Origin: Odoribacter sp.
Lineage (GTDB): Bacteria; Bacteroidota; Bacteroidia; Bacteroidales; Marinifilaceae
Length of the DNA stretch: 46,647 nucleotides
Reading direction: 5' to 3'
NCBI GenBank assembly: GCA_020024465.1
Contig: JAHHTT010000013.1
Location: forward strand, 1-46,647
Every line of letters begins with the position of its first letter. Within the stretch, counting starts at the first letter, position 1. The notes under the pieces are model-generated. The model was not told the DNA's origin, did no database searches, and saw only the letters and a program-made list of their open reading frames with translations. Positions 32,899 through 41,922 of this stretch are shown in pieces. Position numbers and translations under genes: made by a program.

Positions 32899-34179
32899 AT
32901 GAATACAGAGGAATTATTGAAATATGATAGGGAACATATTTGGCATCCCTATACTTCTACGATTGATCCGCTTCCTGTATTTCCGGTAAAACGGGCGGAA
33001 GGTGTTTATATAGAGTTGGAAGATGGCAGACGCTTAATTGATGGTATGTCATCATGGTGGTGTGAGATACATGGATACAATAATCCGACATTGAATGAAG
33101 CTCTTTACAAGCAGATTGAAAATATGTCTCATGTGATGTTTGGTGGATTTACCCACCGTCCCGCAGTGGAATTGGCTGAAAAAATTTTGTCGATAGCTCC
33201 TGAAGGAATGGACAAGATATTTTTCTCAGACTCTGGTTCCGTCTCTGTGGAAGTTGCCATGAAAATGGCCATACAATATTGGTATGCAGCCGGCAAGGAA
33301 GAAAAAAAGCATTTTATGACAATCACCAAAGGATACCATGGTGATACATGGAATGCTATGTCTGTTTGTGATCCAGTGACAGGTATGCATGGTATTTTTC
33401 ATGGTTGCCTGCCGATACAGTATTTTATTGACCGTCCGGAACGCCGGTTCGGTGAAGTTTGTATTGAAGAAGATTTCCGTGAACTAAGGTCATGTTTTGA
33501 GGCCCATCATGCAGATATGGCTGCCGTTATTCTCGAACCTATTGTCCAAGGAGCCGGTGGAATGTGGTTTTATTCAGCTGACTATCTGAAGGAAGTCAGA
33601 CGGTTATGTAATGAATATGGAGTATTGCTGATTTGTGATGAGATTGCTACCGGTTTCGGACGTACCGGTAAATTATGGGCCGTGGATTATGCAGGTATCT
33701 CCCCAGACATCATGTGTATAGGTAAAGCCATCACAGGTGGATATATGAGTTTCGCTGCAACCATGACAACCGATGCCGTTGCAACGGTAATCTGTTCGCG
33801 TGATCCGTTTGTCTTTATGCACGGTCCCACCTTTATGGGCAATCCGTTGACATGTGCAGTTGCTTGTGCCTCTATTGATTTATTGACAGGTTATGATCTG
33901 GAAGGAATGATTAAGGGCATTGAGCGGCAATTATGCAGAGAATTGTCACCTGCCGCTTTGATGAAACAGGTCGCAGACGTCCGGGTGCTTGGAGCAATTG
34001 GAGTACTTGAGATGAAAGAACCGGTTAATATGGCTGTATTACAGGCAAAATTTGTTGAAGAAGGGATTTGGGTACGTCCATTTGGAAAATTGGTTTACAT
34101 CATGCCTCCTTTTGTGATAAAACCGGCAGAGTTGAGTAAGTTGACGGCAGGATTGCTGAAAATTGTAAGTGAAATATAA
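32899..34179 (+). CDS. bioA: Adenosylmethionine-8-amino-7-oxononanoate aminotransferase
   Basis: The 426-residue class III aminotransferase converts KAPA to 7,8-diaminopelargonate with SAM as amino donor. The start HIWHPYTSTIDPLP and SSWWCEIHGY are the BioA substrate-site segments. PLP binding uses D247 in ICDEIATGFGRTG and lysine K276 in CIGKAITGGYM. HGPTFMGNPLTCAVA follows. Its stop lies 4 nt before the bioF start. Confidence 0.96.
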   Translation: MNTEELLKYDREHIWHPYTSTIDPLPVFPVKRAEGVYIELEDGRRLIDGMSSWWCEIHGYNNPTLNEALYKQIENMSHVMFGGFTHRPAVELAEKILSIAPEGMDKIFFSDSGSVSVEVAMKMAIQYWYAAGKEEKKHFMTITKGYHGDTWNAMSVCDPVTGMHGIFHGCLPIQYFIDRPERRFGEVCIEEDFRELRSCFEAHHADMAAVILEPIVQGAGGMWFYSADYLKEVRRLCNEYGVLLICDEIATGFGRTGKLWAVDYAGISPDIMCIGKAITGGYMSFAATMTTDAVATVICSRDPFVFMHGPTFMGNPLTCAVACASIDLLTGYDLEGMIKGIERQLCRELSPAALMKQVADVRVLGAIGVLEMKEPVNMAVLQAKFVEEGIWVRPFGKLVYIMPPFVIKPAELSKLTAGLLKIVSEI

Positions 34180-34183
34180 AGTA

Positions 34184-35344
34184 ATGATGAATAAAGAACG
34201 TTATACCAGAAAGTTGGAAATTATAAAGGAATCCGGGAATTATCGGATATTGAGGGAGATTGAGCACAATGGATTCTTGATACATACTGAGGGAAAGGAA
34301 ATGCTGAACCTTTCTTCCAATGATTATTTGGGTTTATCCAGCAATCCTCGTCTGTTGGATGAATTCAGAGCCGAAACGGATGTAATGGCTTTGTCATATA
34401 GTGCCGTTTCATCGCGTTTGTTATCGGGTAACCACCAATATTATAAGATGCTTGAAGATGATTTGGCTGATATATACGATAAGGAGGCTGCTTTGGTATT
34501 TAATTCGGGTTATCATGCTAACATTGGTATTTTACCGGCCCTGGCCGGCAAGCGTGATTTGATAATTGCCGATAAATTGGTACATGCCAGTATCATAGAC
34601 GGTCTGCGTTTGAGCGATGCGCAAATGTTGCGTTACCGGCATTTGGATTATGAACATTTGCGGAATTTGCTGTTACACCACCGGGAGGAATATGAAAACG
34701 TATTTATCGTGACTGAATCTATTTTCAGTATGGATGGTGACATTGCCGATTTGCAGCAATTGTGTGAGATAAAGAAAGAGTTTGATACTTTTTTGTATGT
34801 GGATGAAGCTCATGCTATAGGTGTACGCGGAACAAACGGACTGGGATGTTGTGAGGAGCAGGCATGTACGGACGAAATAGATTTTATAGTCGGGACTTTT
34901 GGAAAGGCATTTGCGTCGATGGGAGCTTTTGTTGTATGTGAAAAAATCTTTCGAGAGTATTTGATAAATACACAACGCAGTTTGATTTTTACGACTGCTT
35001 TGCCGCCGGCAAATGTGGCGTGGACTCGTTTTATATTAAACCGGATGCCTGATTTTTATGATTTGCGTTTGAAACTTGCTAAGATTTCCGGGCGTTTGAA
35101 AAAGATTTTAAAAGAAAAAGGATTTGAAACAAAGGGGGATTCTCATATTGTGCCTATGATATGTGGTTCTAACGAAAACAGTATAGAGATGTCCGATTTG
35201 CTGCAGGAAAACGGTTTCTTTGCTTTACCGGTCAGGTATCCGACTGTTCCAAAAAATGAAGCCCGTATCCGTTTCTCACTGAACGCTTCTATTCCAATGG
35301 AAGATTATGAATGCTTGTTTGAATTTTTAGAATGTCTGGAATAA
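34184..35344 (+). CDS. bioF: 8-amino-7-oxononanoate synthase
   Basis: A 386-residue alpha-oxoamine synthase that joins pimeloyl-ACP (or CoA) with alanine. ATGs at 34184 and 34187 are both possible; an upstream GTG at 34169 would overlap bioA and is less likely. Motifs are NLSSNDYLGL, SRLLSGNHQYY, VDEAHAIGVRG and the PLP lysine K241 in VGTFGKAFASMG. Length matches the family. The 10-nt gap to bioG indicates translational linkage. Confidence 0.93.
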   Translation: MMNKERYTRKLEIIKESGNYRILREIEHNGFLIHTEGKEMLNLSSNDYLGLSSNPRLLDEFRAETDVMALSYSAVSSRLLSGNHQYYKMLEDDLADIYDKEAALVFNSGYHANIGILPALAGKRDLIIADKLVHASIIDGLRLSDAQMLRYRHLDYEHLRNLLLHHREEYENVFIVTESIFSMDGDIADLQQLCEIKKEFDTFLYVDEAHAIGVRGTNGLGCCEEQACTDEIDFIVGTFGKAFASMGAFVVCEKIFREYLINTQRSLIFTTALPPANVAWTRFILNRMPDFYDLRLKLAKISGRLKKILKEKGFETKGDSHIVPMICGSNENSIEMSDLLQENGFFALPVRYPTVPKNEARIRFSLNASIPMEDYECLFEFLECLE

Positions 35345-35353
35345 AACAATTGT

Positions 35354-36010
35354 ATGCGAATAGAGTGGTTAAACAGAGAAAATACAGATCGGGTTATCGT
35401 ATTTTTCAACGGATGGGGAATGGACAGCAGAACAGTACAACATCTAAAAGGGGAGTACGATATTTTAGAAATAAATGATTATCGGCAATTGAATACAGAG
35501 ATTCTTCCCGAATTGACATCTTATCGGGAGGTCAATGTCGTGGCTTGGTCCATGGGGGTATGGGGTGCTGCTAATATACTTCCGGTATGGGGAATTGCCT
35601 GTACACGGCTGATAGCCTTGAATGGAACGGAACATCCGGTAAACGATTCCTGGGGAATACCGGATAAAATATATCAATTGACTGAAAAAGGAATGAATGC
35701 AGCCGGACGTGAAAAATTCATACGACGCATGTTTGCCGATGAAGAAGAAAGAAAACGGTTTTCTGCCAACAAACCACAAAGGGAAGTGGAAGAGGTGGGC
35801 GAAGAATTGACTGCAATTCGTTTGCAGGCAAACGAATTACAGAATTCATTGACATGGGATAAGGTATATATATCATCTGGTGATGTTATTTTTTCTCCGA
35901 CCAATCAATTGGCGTGGTGGGATAATCGGGCAAAGAAAATTGTTATACTTGACGGAGGTCATTATCCGTTTTATCATTTTGAGAATTGGGCGCAAATTTG
36001 GGAGTTATGA
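35354..36010 (+). CDS. bioG: Pimeloyl-ACP methyl ester esterase BioG (DUF452)
   Basis: A 218-residue alpha/beta hydrolase that demethylates pimeloyl-ACP methyl ester, the last step of pimelate synthesis. It replaces BioH in many bacteria. The oxyanion region FFNGWGMD (17-24) and the nucleophile S66 in VAWSMGVWGA are visible, as is the acid/histidine end with H203 in DGGHYPFYHF. The DUF452 family assignment rests on these and on position directly before bioC. Its TGA overlaps the bioC ATG (ATGA). Confidence 0.92.
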   Translation: MRIEWLNRENTDRVIVFFNGWGMDSRTVQHLKGEYDILEINDYRQLNTEILPELTSYREVNVVAWSMGVWGAANILPVWGIACTRLIALNGTEHPVNDSWGIPDKIYQLTEKGMNAAGREKFIRRMFADEEERKRFSANKPQREVEEVGEELTAIRLQANELQNSLTWDKVYISSGDVIFSPTNQLAWWDNRAKKIVILDGGHYPFYHFENWAQIWEL

Positions 36011-36765
36011 GTTTAAAAAAGACTGAAATAGAATGTCGTTTCAGAAGAAGCGTAGAGAGTTATGAAGAGAATGCTCATATCCAAAAAAAGATAGTGAAGC
36101 ATTTGGTTGAGTTGCTGGAACATTACTGTCCTTTGGAAATCAACCGCATCTTGGAAATAGGGTGTGGAACAGGATTATTGTCCGAGCAACTAAAAGCCAG
36201 GTGGAGTAGTAGTGAACTGTGGTTAAATGATTTGGTAGATGCTATGTGTATAAAAGCTGCAAGTCGATGTGGTATTACGGCACAATATTGTCTGCCCGGT
36301 GATATAGAGAAATTGCAGCTCGTTGAGATTTTTTCATTGGTAGCATCAACTTCTACATTCCAATGGATTGAGCATCCATTGGAAACCTTCGGCTACTTGT
36401 CTGAACATATATCTTCAGGCGGCTGGTTAATATTCAGTAGTTTTGGTAAAGATAATTGCCGGGAATTGAAAGCGATTACAGGCAATGGTTTGACCTATCA
36501 TTCCTTATCCGAAATGGAGGAAATACTATCCCGTTATTTTGAAGTATTGCACACGGAGGAAGAAATATACACATTGGATTTTAATCATCCCTTGGATATT
36601 TTGCAACATATTAAAAAGACGGGGGTTAATGCAATGTCGTCTCACAAAACCTGGACACGTGGCCGGTTGAATGCTTTTACCCGGGAATACGCAATACGTT
36701 TTCTGAAAGATGGACGCTATCCCCTGACTTATCATCCGCAATACTTTATTTGTCGCAAATTATAG
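36007..36765 (+). CDS. bioC: Malonyl-ACP O-methyltransferase BioC
   Basis: A protein of 252 residues from the ATG that overlaps the bioG stop by 4 nt. SAM-dependent methyltransferase that caps malonyl-ACP so that fatty acid synthesis can make pimelate. Motif I reads ILEIGCGTG (48-56); RFRRSVESYEENAHIQK at the N-terminus and FQWIEHPLE are typical BioC segments. The 3' end overlaps the stop region of the convergent NUDIX gene by 6 nt. bioD does not follow, so dethiobiotin synthetase must be encoded elsewhere. Confidence 0.94.
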   Translation: MSLKKTEIECRFRRSVESYEENAHIQKKIVKHLVELLEHYCPLEINRILEIGCGTGLLSEQLKARWSSSELWLNDLVDAMCIKAASRCGITAQYCLPGDIEKLQLVEIFSLVASTSTFQWIEHPLETFGYLSEHISSGGWLIFSSFGKDNCRELKAITGNGLTYHSLSEMEEILSRYFEVLHTEEEIYTLDFNHPLDILQHIKKTGVNAMSSHKTWTRGRLNAFTREYAIRFLKDGRYPLTYHPQYFICRKL

Positions 36766-37389
36766 CTTGCCGAAGGTATTGATTTTCATCAATTGTTCAA
36801 GTTCTGCAATAATCATGGCTGTTGCTCCCCAAATGAAATTGTCACCTATTTTATATCCCGGAGCAACAATGGAGTGGTCATGACGTGTAAATGTATGGGT
36901 GGTTTTGTTGGCATCATTAAAAAGTTCAGACAGCTTGATCAGTAAAATATTCTCCACTTCGTCTACTGAAGGTATAAATTCCGGTAATTTCAATGTTGTG
37001 CCGACTATAGGAGTAATGTTATAATTGCTCAGCGGGATATAGATATCACTTAGAACCCCCACAACGGAAACAGAATTTTCCGGAACACCGATTTCTTCAT
37101 GGCATTCCCGCAAGGCCGTTTGTAGTGTGTTTTTATCTTCTTTCTCCATTTTCCCACCGGGCAAAGCTATTTGTCCGCCATGGTATTTACCTGCTTTTGT
37201 CCGCCGGATAAACGGGATTGCCAATTCGTTCTCATAAGGGACTACCAGTATCAGTACGGCACTGTTTACAGGAGATGTATCATGGATTCCTTCAATTCCT
37301 TCAATGAATTTTGGCTGAGGAGCCATCAGTCTGTGAGCTTTTTCGCCAGGAAGTATATGATAAAGTGCGGTCCATATTTTTTCAGTCAT
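36760..37389 (-). CDS. NUDIX hydrolase, CoA pyrophosphatase type
   Basis: A 209-residue NUDIX protein of the NudL/UPF0035 group, which splits CoA and derivatives into 4'-phosphopantetheine and 3',5'-ADP. The UPF0035-like segment FIRRTKAGKYHGGQIALPGG lies just before the box at residues 60-79, and the NUDIX core RECHEEIGV at 94-102. As in NudL, the glutamate of the first half of the box is not in the usual place. Promoter box TATTTTTG lies 26 nt upstream. The stop overlaps bioC on the other strand. Confidence 0.88.
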   Translation of the reverse strand: MTEKIWTALYHILPGEKAHRLMAPQPKFIEGIEGIHDTSPVNSAVLILVVPYENELAIPFIRRTKAGKYHGGQIALPGGKMEKEDKNTLQTALRECHEEIGVPENSVSVVGVLSDIYIPLSNYNITPIVGTTLKLPEFIPSVDEVENILLIKLSELFNDANKTTHTFTRHDHSIVAPGYKIGDNFIWGATAMIIAELEQLMKINTFGKL

Positions 37390-37414
37390 ATTGTTATATC
37401 ATTATAATTTACGA

Positions 37415-37422
37415 CAAAAATA
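37415..37422 (-). promoter_or_regulatory. -7 box of the NUDIX gene
   Basis: On the minus strand TATTTTTG, a perfect TAnnTTTG box, 26 nt upstream of the ATG at 37389. No -33 box seen. Confidence 0.5.
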
Positions 37423-37508
37423 GTAATAGATGTAATAATTATGTCTGTTTTTCTCAATAATAATGTCATATTATATCGGCTATTTTGCATAGTTAAAAAT
37501 GAAAAAGT

Positions 37509-38303
37509 ATGGTTCAAAGACTTAAATTGGCTACAGTCGTAATTTCTGATGTGCATTTAGGCTCAGAGCATTCAAAAGTAGAGGAATTGACGACTTTTCT
37601 CAAAAGTGTGGATTGTGACAAATTGATTTTAAACGGTGATATCATTGATGGCTGGAAATTACAGAGAAATCCTTTCGGCCGTTGGAAACAGTCTTATACG
37701 GATCTGATAAAGGTTATCATGAAAATGATGGAAAAATATGGAACAGAAGTTATTTACATACGCGGTAATCACGATGACTTCTTGGATAAACTGGTTCCAT
37801 TAAATTTGTTGAATATAACGATTGTGGGAGATTATGTCCATAATACTTGCGGTAAGCGGTATTATGTGACTCATGGAGATATTTTTGACAATATTACAAC
37901 CAATATGCGCTGGCTGGCAAAATTGGGAGACTATGGATATTCATTTTTGCTATGGTTGAATAAATGGTTGAATGACAGACGCAAAAAAAGTGGTAAAGAG
38001 TATTATTCTTTTTCACAATCTATTAAACATAAAGTGAAATCAGCGGTTTCATATATTTCTGATTTCGAAAAAGAATTGGCTTCTTTAGCTGCTAACCGGC
38101 ATTATGATGGTATTATTTGTGGACACATACACCAATATGCTGACGTACATTATGGTGATGTACATTATTTGAATTCTGGAGACTGGGTTGAATCGTTGAG
38201 CGCATTAATGGAATATCCGGACGGACATTGGGAAATATATCAATATGTAGAGGCTCAACAGAATGAAAAGTCACAGTTCAAATCAGTGGCAAAAGCTTCG
38301 TGA
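37509..38303 (+). CDS. UDP-2,3-diacylglucosamine diphosphatase-like phosphoesterase (LpxH family)
   Basis: A 264-residue calcineurin-type metallophosphoesterase. All five motifs are present: SDVHLG (D14, H16), NGDIIDGW (D44), RGNHDD (N87, H88), VTHGD and CGHIHQY. This pattern fits the LpxH-like family that cleaves UDP-2,3-diacylglucosamine in lipid A synthesis. In Bacteroidota several paralogues of this family exist, so the lipid A role is likely but not proven. No signal peptide. It is followed by a strong terminator. Confidence 0.85.
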   Translation: MVQRLKLATVVISDVHLGSEHSKVEELTTFLKSVDCDKLILNGDIIDGWKLQRNPFGRWKQSYTDLIKVIMKMMEKYGTEVIYIRGNHDDFLDKLVPLNLLNITIVGDYVHNTCGKRYYVTHGDIFDNITTNMRWLAKLGDYGYSFLLWLNKWLNDRRKKSGKEYYSFSQSIKHKVKSAVSYISDFEKELASLAANRHYDGIICGHIHQYADVHYGDVHYLNSGDWVESLSALMEYPDGHWEIYQYVEAQQNEKSQFKSVAKAS

Positions 38304-38322
38304 ACCAGACAACAGCTATCAT

Positions 38323-38359
38323 TTTCGCCCGGCTTCTGTAAAAGCCGGGCGAAATTTTT
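38323..38359. terminator. Bidirectional terminator
   Basis: A 13-bp perfect stem (38323-38335 with 38342-38354) with core CGCCCGGC, loop CTGTAA, flanked by A/T runs. Separates two convergent genes. Confidence 0.93.
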
Positions 38360-41003
38360 ATTGTTTCTTGAATAATCTGAGCAATTCTCCAATCCATAAG
38401 ACAATTGAAGTGGAACCTATAATGGCAACCCATTCTTTTAAAGAGAGAGGTTCCGTCCGGAAAACATCTCCTCCAAATTGTACTATCAAATATTGGCCGA
38501 TAGGAATAATTAGCATGACAATTAAAAATCCGGTACAGTCTTTCAATCCCTTGAATGCAGAACCGTGAGCCAGGAATGCCTTTGCATTAAACATATTCCA
38601 GAATTGCAACATCACAAATGTTGTAAAGAACACGGACAGTTCATGTCGGGTAATGACACCTCCGGTATATGTATACCAATACATCATTCCAAGCAGCAAT
38701 ACGGCAAAACAGATACCGATACCTAGAATGTAACGCTTCATGGTTGGGGTAATGATAAACTCACAGGATTTGCGGGGGGCTTCATCCATCACTTTTTCAT
38801 TGGGAGGGAGGGATGCCAATGCTCCGGCAGCAAAAGTATCGATAATCATATTGACCCAAAGCATCTGGGTGACAGTCAACGGCAGTTCATGTCCCAACAT
38901 GGAACCTATCAGGACAATCAAAAGAGCGGATAAGTTAATTGTCAATTGGAACAAGATAAAGCGTTGGATATTGTGATAGAGAGAACGTCCCCACATTACT
39001 GCAGTGGCAATACTGTTGAATGAGTCATCCAGTAATGTAATGTCACTGGCTTCTTTGGCAACAGAGGTGCCGGTGCCCATTGACAATCCGACATCCGCAT
39101 GGTTCAGGGCAGGGGCATCATTGGTCCCGTCACCGGTAACAGCCACGACAGCTCCGGATTTTTTCAATAGTTCCACTAAACGTTGCTTGTCCGTAGGTCG
39201 TGCCCGGCACATGATTTTCAGTTTCAATACCCGTTTGGCAGCCTCTTCATCCGACAGATTCTCAAAATCCACTCCGGTAATAATCTGTTCATCGGTATCA
39301 CCTTCTTGCCAGATACCGATTTGTCTGCCGATTTCGCGGGCAGTGGCAGGAGTGTCTCCTGTGACAATTTTAACGCTGACTCCTGCTTTCAGACATTTGG
39401 CTACAGCCGCCGGGACATCGTGACGTACCGGATCGGAAATCGCGGCAATACCCAAAAAGACCAAGCCGTCCGATGCAACCGTTTCTATTTCATCAAAAGA
39501 TTCTGATTCCAGTATTTTATAGGCAAAACCTAAAGTCCGCATGGCCTGATTCTGATAATCCAGTAGTTGATTATCAATAGTCTGCCTGTAGTCGCTGGCC
39601 GGTTCGTAACCTTCTGTCGTGCGGACTTGGCTACATTTGCTGAAAACAATCTCCGGAGCACCTTTGACATATAAAACAGCCTTATTGAGCAGAGACGAAC
39701 GTACGATTGTTGCCATATACTTCCGTTCGGTAGAAAAGGTAAGCTGTTCCAGTATTTCAGTCTTTTCACGGTAATTCATGTAATTTACCCCTTGATTGTG
39801 CAGCCATAGCAGGAGAGCGGCTTCTGTCGGATTCCCTAAAGAACGGACTTTGTCCTCCTGACTATAGTCAAGATAGGCTGTGGAGTTGATGGATATGCCT
39901 TCCCGTATCAAAGTACTGATTTCGTTATCATGTAACACCTGTTCGGGTAGACCATAAAAATTTGTCCGGTATACCTGCATTTGGTTCTGTGTTAGCGTAC
40001 CGGTTTTATCTGTACAGATGACTGTTGTTGCCCCCATGGTTTCACAGGCATGCATTTTGCGAACCAAATTATTGGTTTTCAACATTTTCCGCATACTCAG
40101 AGCTAAGCTTAATGTCACACTCATGGGTAATCCTTCAGGCACTGATACTACGATTAAAGTTACCGCTACCATAAAATATTGCAAAATACGGCCGGCAGTA
40201 TCCAGGGTCAGTAAGTTGTCTGCCGTAAAAATGCCTGCCATGATGTCCTTGACCAGCAATCCGGCAAATACAATACCTGCAATGACAAAGCCGATGATAC
40301 TGATAAACTTGGCAAGACCGTCCAATTGTTTGCTGAGTGGTGTTTTGTCATGTGTGATTTCCGTCGATTTTTCAGCGACTTTCCCAAATTCCGTCGCATC
40401 GCCTACCTTATCGATACGGTAGATACAATGTCCGTTGACAATGGTTGTACCACGTAGAATACGGTTAGAAGGATAGGTGGCTTCTGAGTCAAATTCTTCA
40501 GGGCGAGTGGTTTTATCTATGACAGGCTCTCCAGTTAAGGTCGATTCGTTTACCTGTAGTGAAATAGCTTCCATCAGCTCGCCATCGGCAGGAACTTCTT
40601 CTCCTGTTTCCAAAACGACAATATCTCCGACCACCAAATCTTTTTTGGCTATTTCATGAATATTTCCATCTCGGACCACCTTGATTAAAATGTCATCATT
40701 TACCTGATTAAGGAGTTCAAACTTCTTGTTGGCATCCATTTCGAACCAGAATCCGACTCCGGTTGCCAAAAAAATGGCAGCAAAAATACCGATGGTTTCC
40801 GCATATTCGTCATGAATGATGGCAATCACCAGCGACAAGGCTGCTGCGACAAGTAAAATTTGAATGATAGGATCTCTGAATTTTTCGAGAAAGAGTTTCC
40901 AAAGAGGAGTACGTGGAGGGGGTGTCAATATATTTTCACCGTGTCTTTTTCGACTTTCCTTCACTTCCGCTTCACTTAAGCCGGAATAATGTTTTGTTTC
41001 CAT
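38358..41003 (-). CDS. Calcium-translocating P-type ATPase, PMCA type
   Basis: The 881-residue P2-type ATPase pumps Ca2+ out of the cytosol. In order: N-terminal cation-ATPase segment, membrane helices near 45-90, actuator loop with TGEP at 157-160, PEGLP at 289-293 in helix 4, phosphorylation site DKTGT (D332), nucleotide domain with KGAPE, hinge motif TGDGTNDAP, and a C-terminal transporter domain with about six helices. No calmodulin-binding tail is apparent. A -7 box lies 33 nt upstream. Confidence 0.94.
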   Translation of the reverse strand: METKHYSGLSEAEVKESRKRHGENILTPPPRTPLWKLFLEKFRDPIIQILLVAAALSLVIAIIHDEYAETIGIFAAIFLATGVGFWFEMDANKKFELLNQVNDDILIKVVRDGNIHEIAKKDLVVGDIVVLETGEEVPADGELMEAISLQVNESTLTGEPVIDKTTRPEEFDSEATYPSNRILRGTTIVNGHCIYRIDKVGDATEFGKVAEKSTEITHDKTPLSKQLDGLAKFISIIGFVIAGIVFAGLLVKDIMAGIFTADNLLTLDTAGRILQYFMVAVTLIVVSVPEGLPMSVTLSLALSMRKMLKTNNLVRKMHACETMGATTVICTDKTGTLTQNQMQVYRTNFYGLPEQVLHDNEISTLIREGISINSTAYLDYSQEDKVRSLGNPTEAALLLWLHNQGVNYMNYREKTEILEQLTFSTERKYMATIVRSSLLNKAVLYVKGAPEIVFSKCSQVRTTEGYEPASDYRQTIDNQLLDYQNQAMRTLGFAYKILESESFDEIETVASDGLVFLGIAAISDPVRHDVPAAVAKCLKAGVSVKIVTGDTPATAREIGRQIGIWQEGDTDEQIITGVDFENLSDEEAAKRVLKLKIMCRARPTDKQRLVELLKKSGAVVAVTGDGTNDAPALNHADVGLSMGTGTSVAKEASDITLLDDSFNSIATAVMWGRSLYHNIQRFILFQLTINLSALLIVLIGSMLGHELPLTVTQMLWVNMIIDTFAAGALASLPPNEKVMDEAPRKSCEFIITPTMKRYILGIGICFAVLLLGMMYWYTYTGGVITRHELSVFFTTFVMLQFWNMFNAKAFLAHGSAFKGLKDCTGFLIVMLIIPIGQYLIVQFGGDVFRTEPLSLKEWVAIIGSTSIVLWIGELLRLFKKQ

Positions 41004-41035
41004 TTATTTTATTTCGTCACATTTTTTTGAGTCCC

Positions 41036-41067
41036 CAAAATTAATACTTTCTTCTTTTTGTTCCAAT
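41036..41067 (-). promoter_or_regulatory. Promoter of the Ca2+-ATPase gene
   Basis: On the minus strand ATTG (41067-41064), a 20-nt spacer, then TAATTTTG (41043-41036). -7 box perfect, -33 box with one mismatch. Confidence 0.55.
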
Positions 41068-41151
41068 ATTACGTTCTTCAATTGAATTCGTTTTTTTACT
41101 TAAAAATCGTATCCTATTTAAAAACCGGCATGGCGCATATATAAATTTCCT

Positions 41152-41159
41152 TACTTTTG
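41152..41159 (+). promoter_or_regulatory. -7 box of the nitroreductase gene
   Basis: TACTTTTG, perfect -7 box, 38 nt before the ATG at 41198. No -33 TTTG at the expected place. Confidence 0.55.
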
Positions 41160-41197
41160 CATTTAAGAACAAAATAATTGATTTAAACTATTCGTTT

Positions 41198-41836
41198 ATG
41201 AATAAGACAAGTATCATTTTTACATCTTTGCTTTGTATTATCCTGGCAAGTTGCAGTCCGCAAGAAGAGAAGAAAACAGACATGAAATCCGATCAAGAGA
41301 TTGTCACGGAAAATATCATGTCAAGGCGTAGTGTCAGGAAATACAAAAATGAGTCTATCGACTCGAATCTCATGAGAGAAATACTGCTCTGTGGTATAAA
41401 TGCCCCTAACGGGCAAGGTAGGGAATCATGGGAAGTAAGAGTTGTTGCTGACTGTAAGTTCATGCATGAAATAGACAGTATTTATAATGAATATACTGTT
41501 TCCGTGCTTAAACGGAACAAACCTTACCGCCATGCGGCATACGGAGCGCCTGTATTGGTATTTGTAGCTTACGATACGACCTACGATATGTCTCAGGTGG
41601 ATTGCGGTTTATTGGGCGGGAATATGATGCTGGCAGCCAATTCCATGGGAATCGGTTCGTGTTGCCTGGGAGGCTTATGCCGATTTGTCAACTCCGAAGA
41701 AGGAGCCGGTATATTGAAACGGTTGAATATCCCGCCAACTCATCGCTTGTTGTATGCCATAGCATTCGGGTATCCGGATGAAAAGCCGGCTGCAAAAAAA
41801 AGAAGTTGGGATAAAATACAATTTATTCGCCAATAG
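41198..41836 (+). CDS. Lipid-anchored nitroreductase family protein
   Basis: A 212-residue nitroreductase-fold protein preceded by a lipoprotein signal: hydrophobic core of about residues 5-16, lipobox LASC and acceptor C19. The nitroreductase domain begins at about residue 37 with the FMN-binding SRRSVRKYK, then INAPNGQGRESWEVRVV, GAPVLVFVAYD and GIGSCCLGG. Family members are flavin enzymes reducing quinones or nitro groups with NAD(P)H, usually in the cytosol. An exported, membrane-anchored version must obtain FMN and reductant outside the cytosol. A strong bidirectional terminator follows. Confidence 0.88.
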   Translation: MNKTSIIFTSLLCIILASCSPQEEKKTDMKSDQEIVTENIMSRRSVRKYKNESIDSNLMREILLCGINAPNGQGRESWEVRVVADCKFMHEIDSIYNEYTVSVLKRNKPYRHAAYGAPVLVFVAYDTTYDMSQVDCGLLGGNMMLAANSMGIGSCCLGGLCRFVNSEEGAGILKRLNIPPTHRLLYAIAFGYPDEKPAAKKRSWDKIQFIRQ

Positions 41837-41862
41837 CCGAGATCATTTAATACATGATAGAT

Positions 41863-41904
41863 TATATGATAAATGGTGCAGTATTTTGCACCATTTATCA
41901 TATA
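41863..41904. terminator. Bidirectional terminator
   Basis: A perfect 18-bp stem (41863-41880 with 41887-41904), loop GTATTT, A-run on the plus-strand 3' side serving the minus-strand butyrate kinase gene. Core GGTGCA. Confidence 0.9.
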
Positions 41905-41922
41905 TTAAAAAAAACGAATTGA

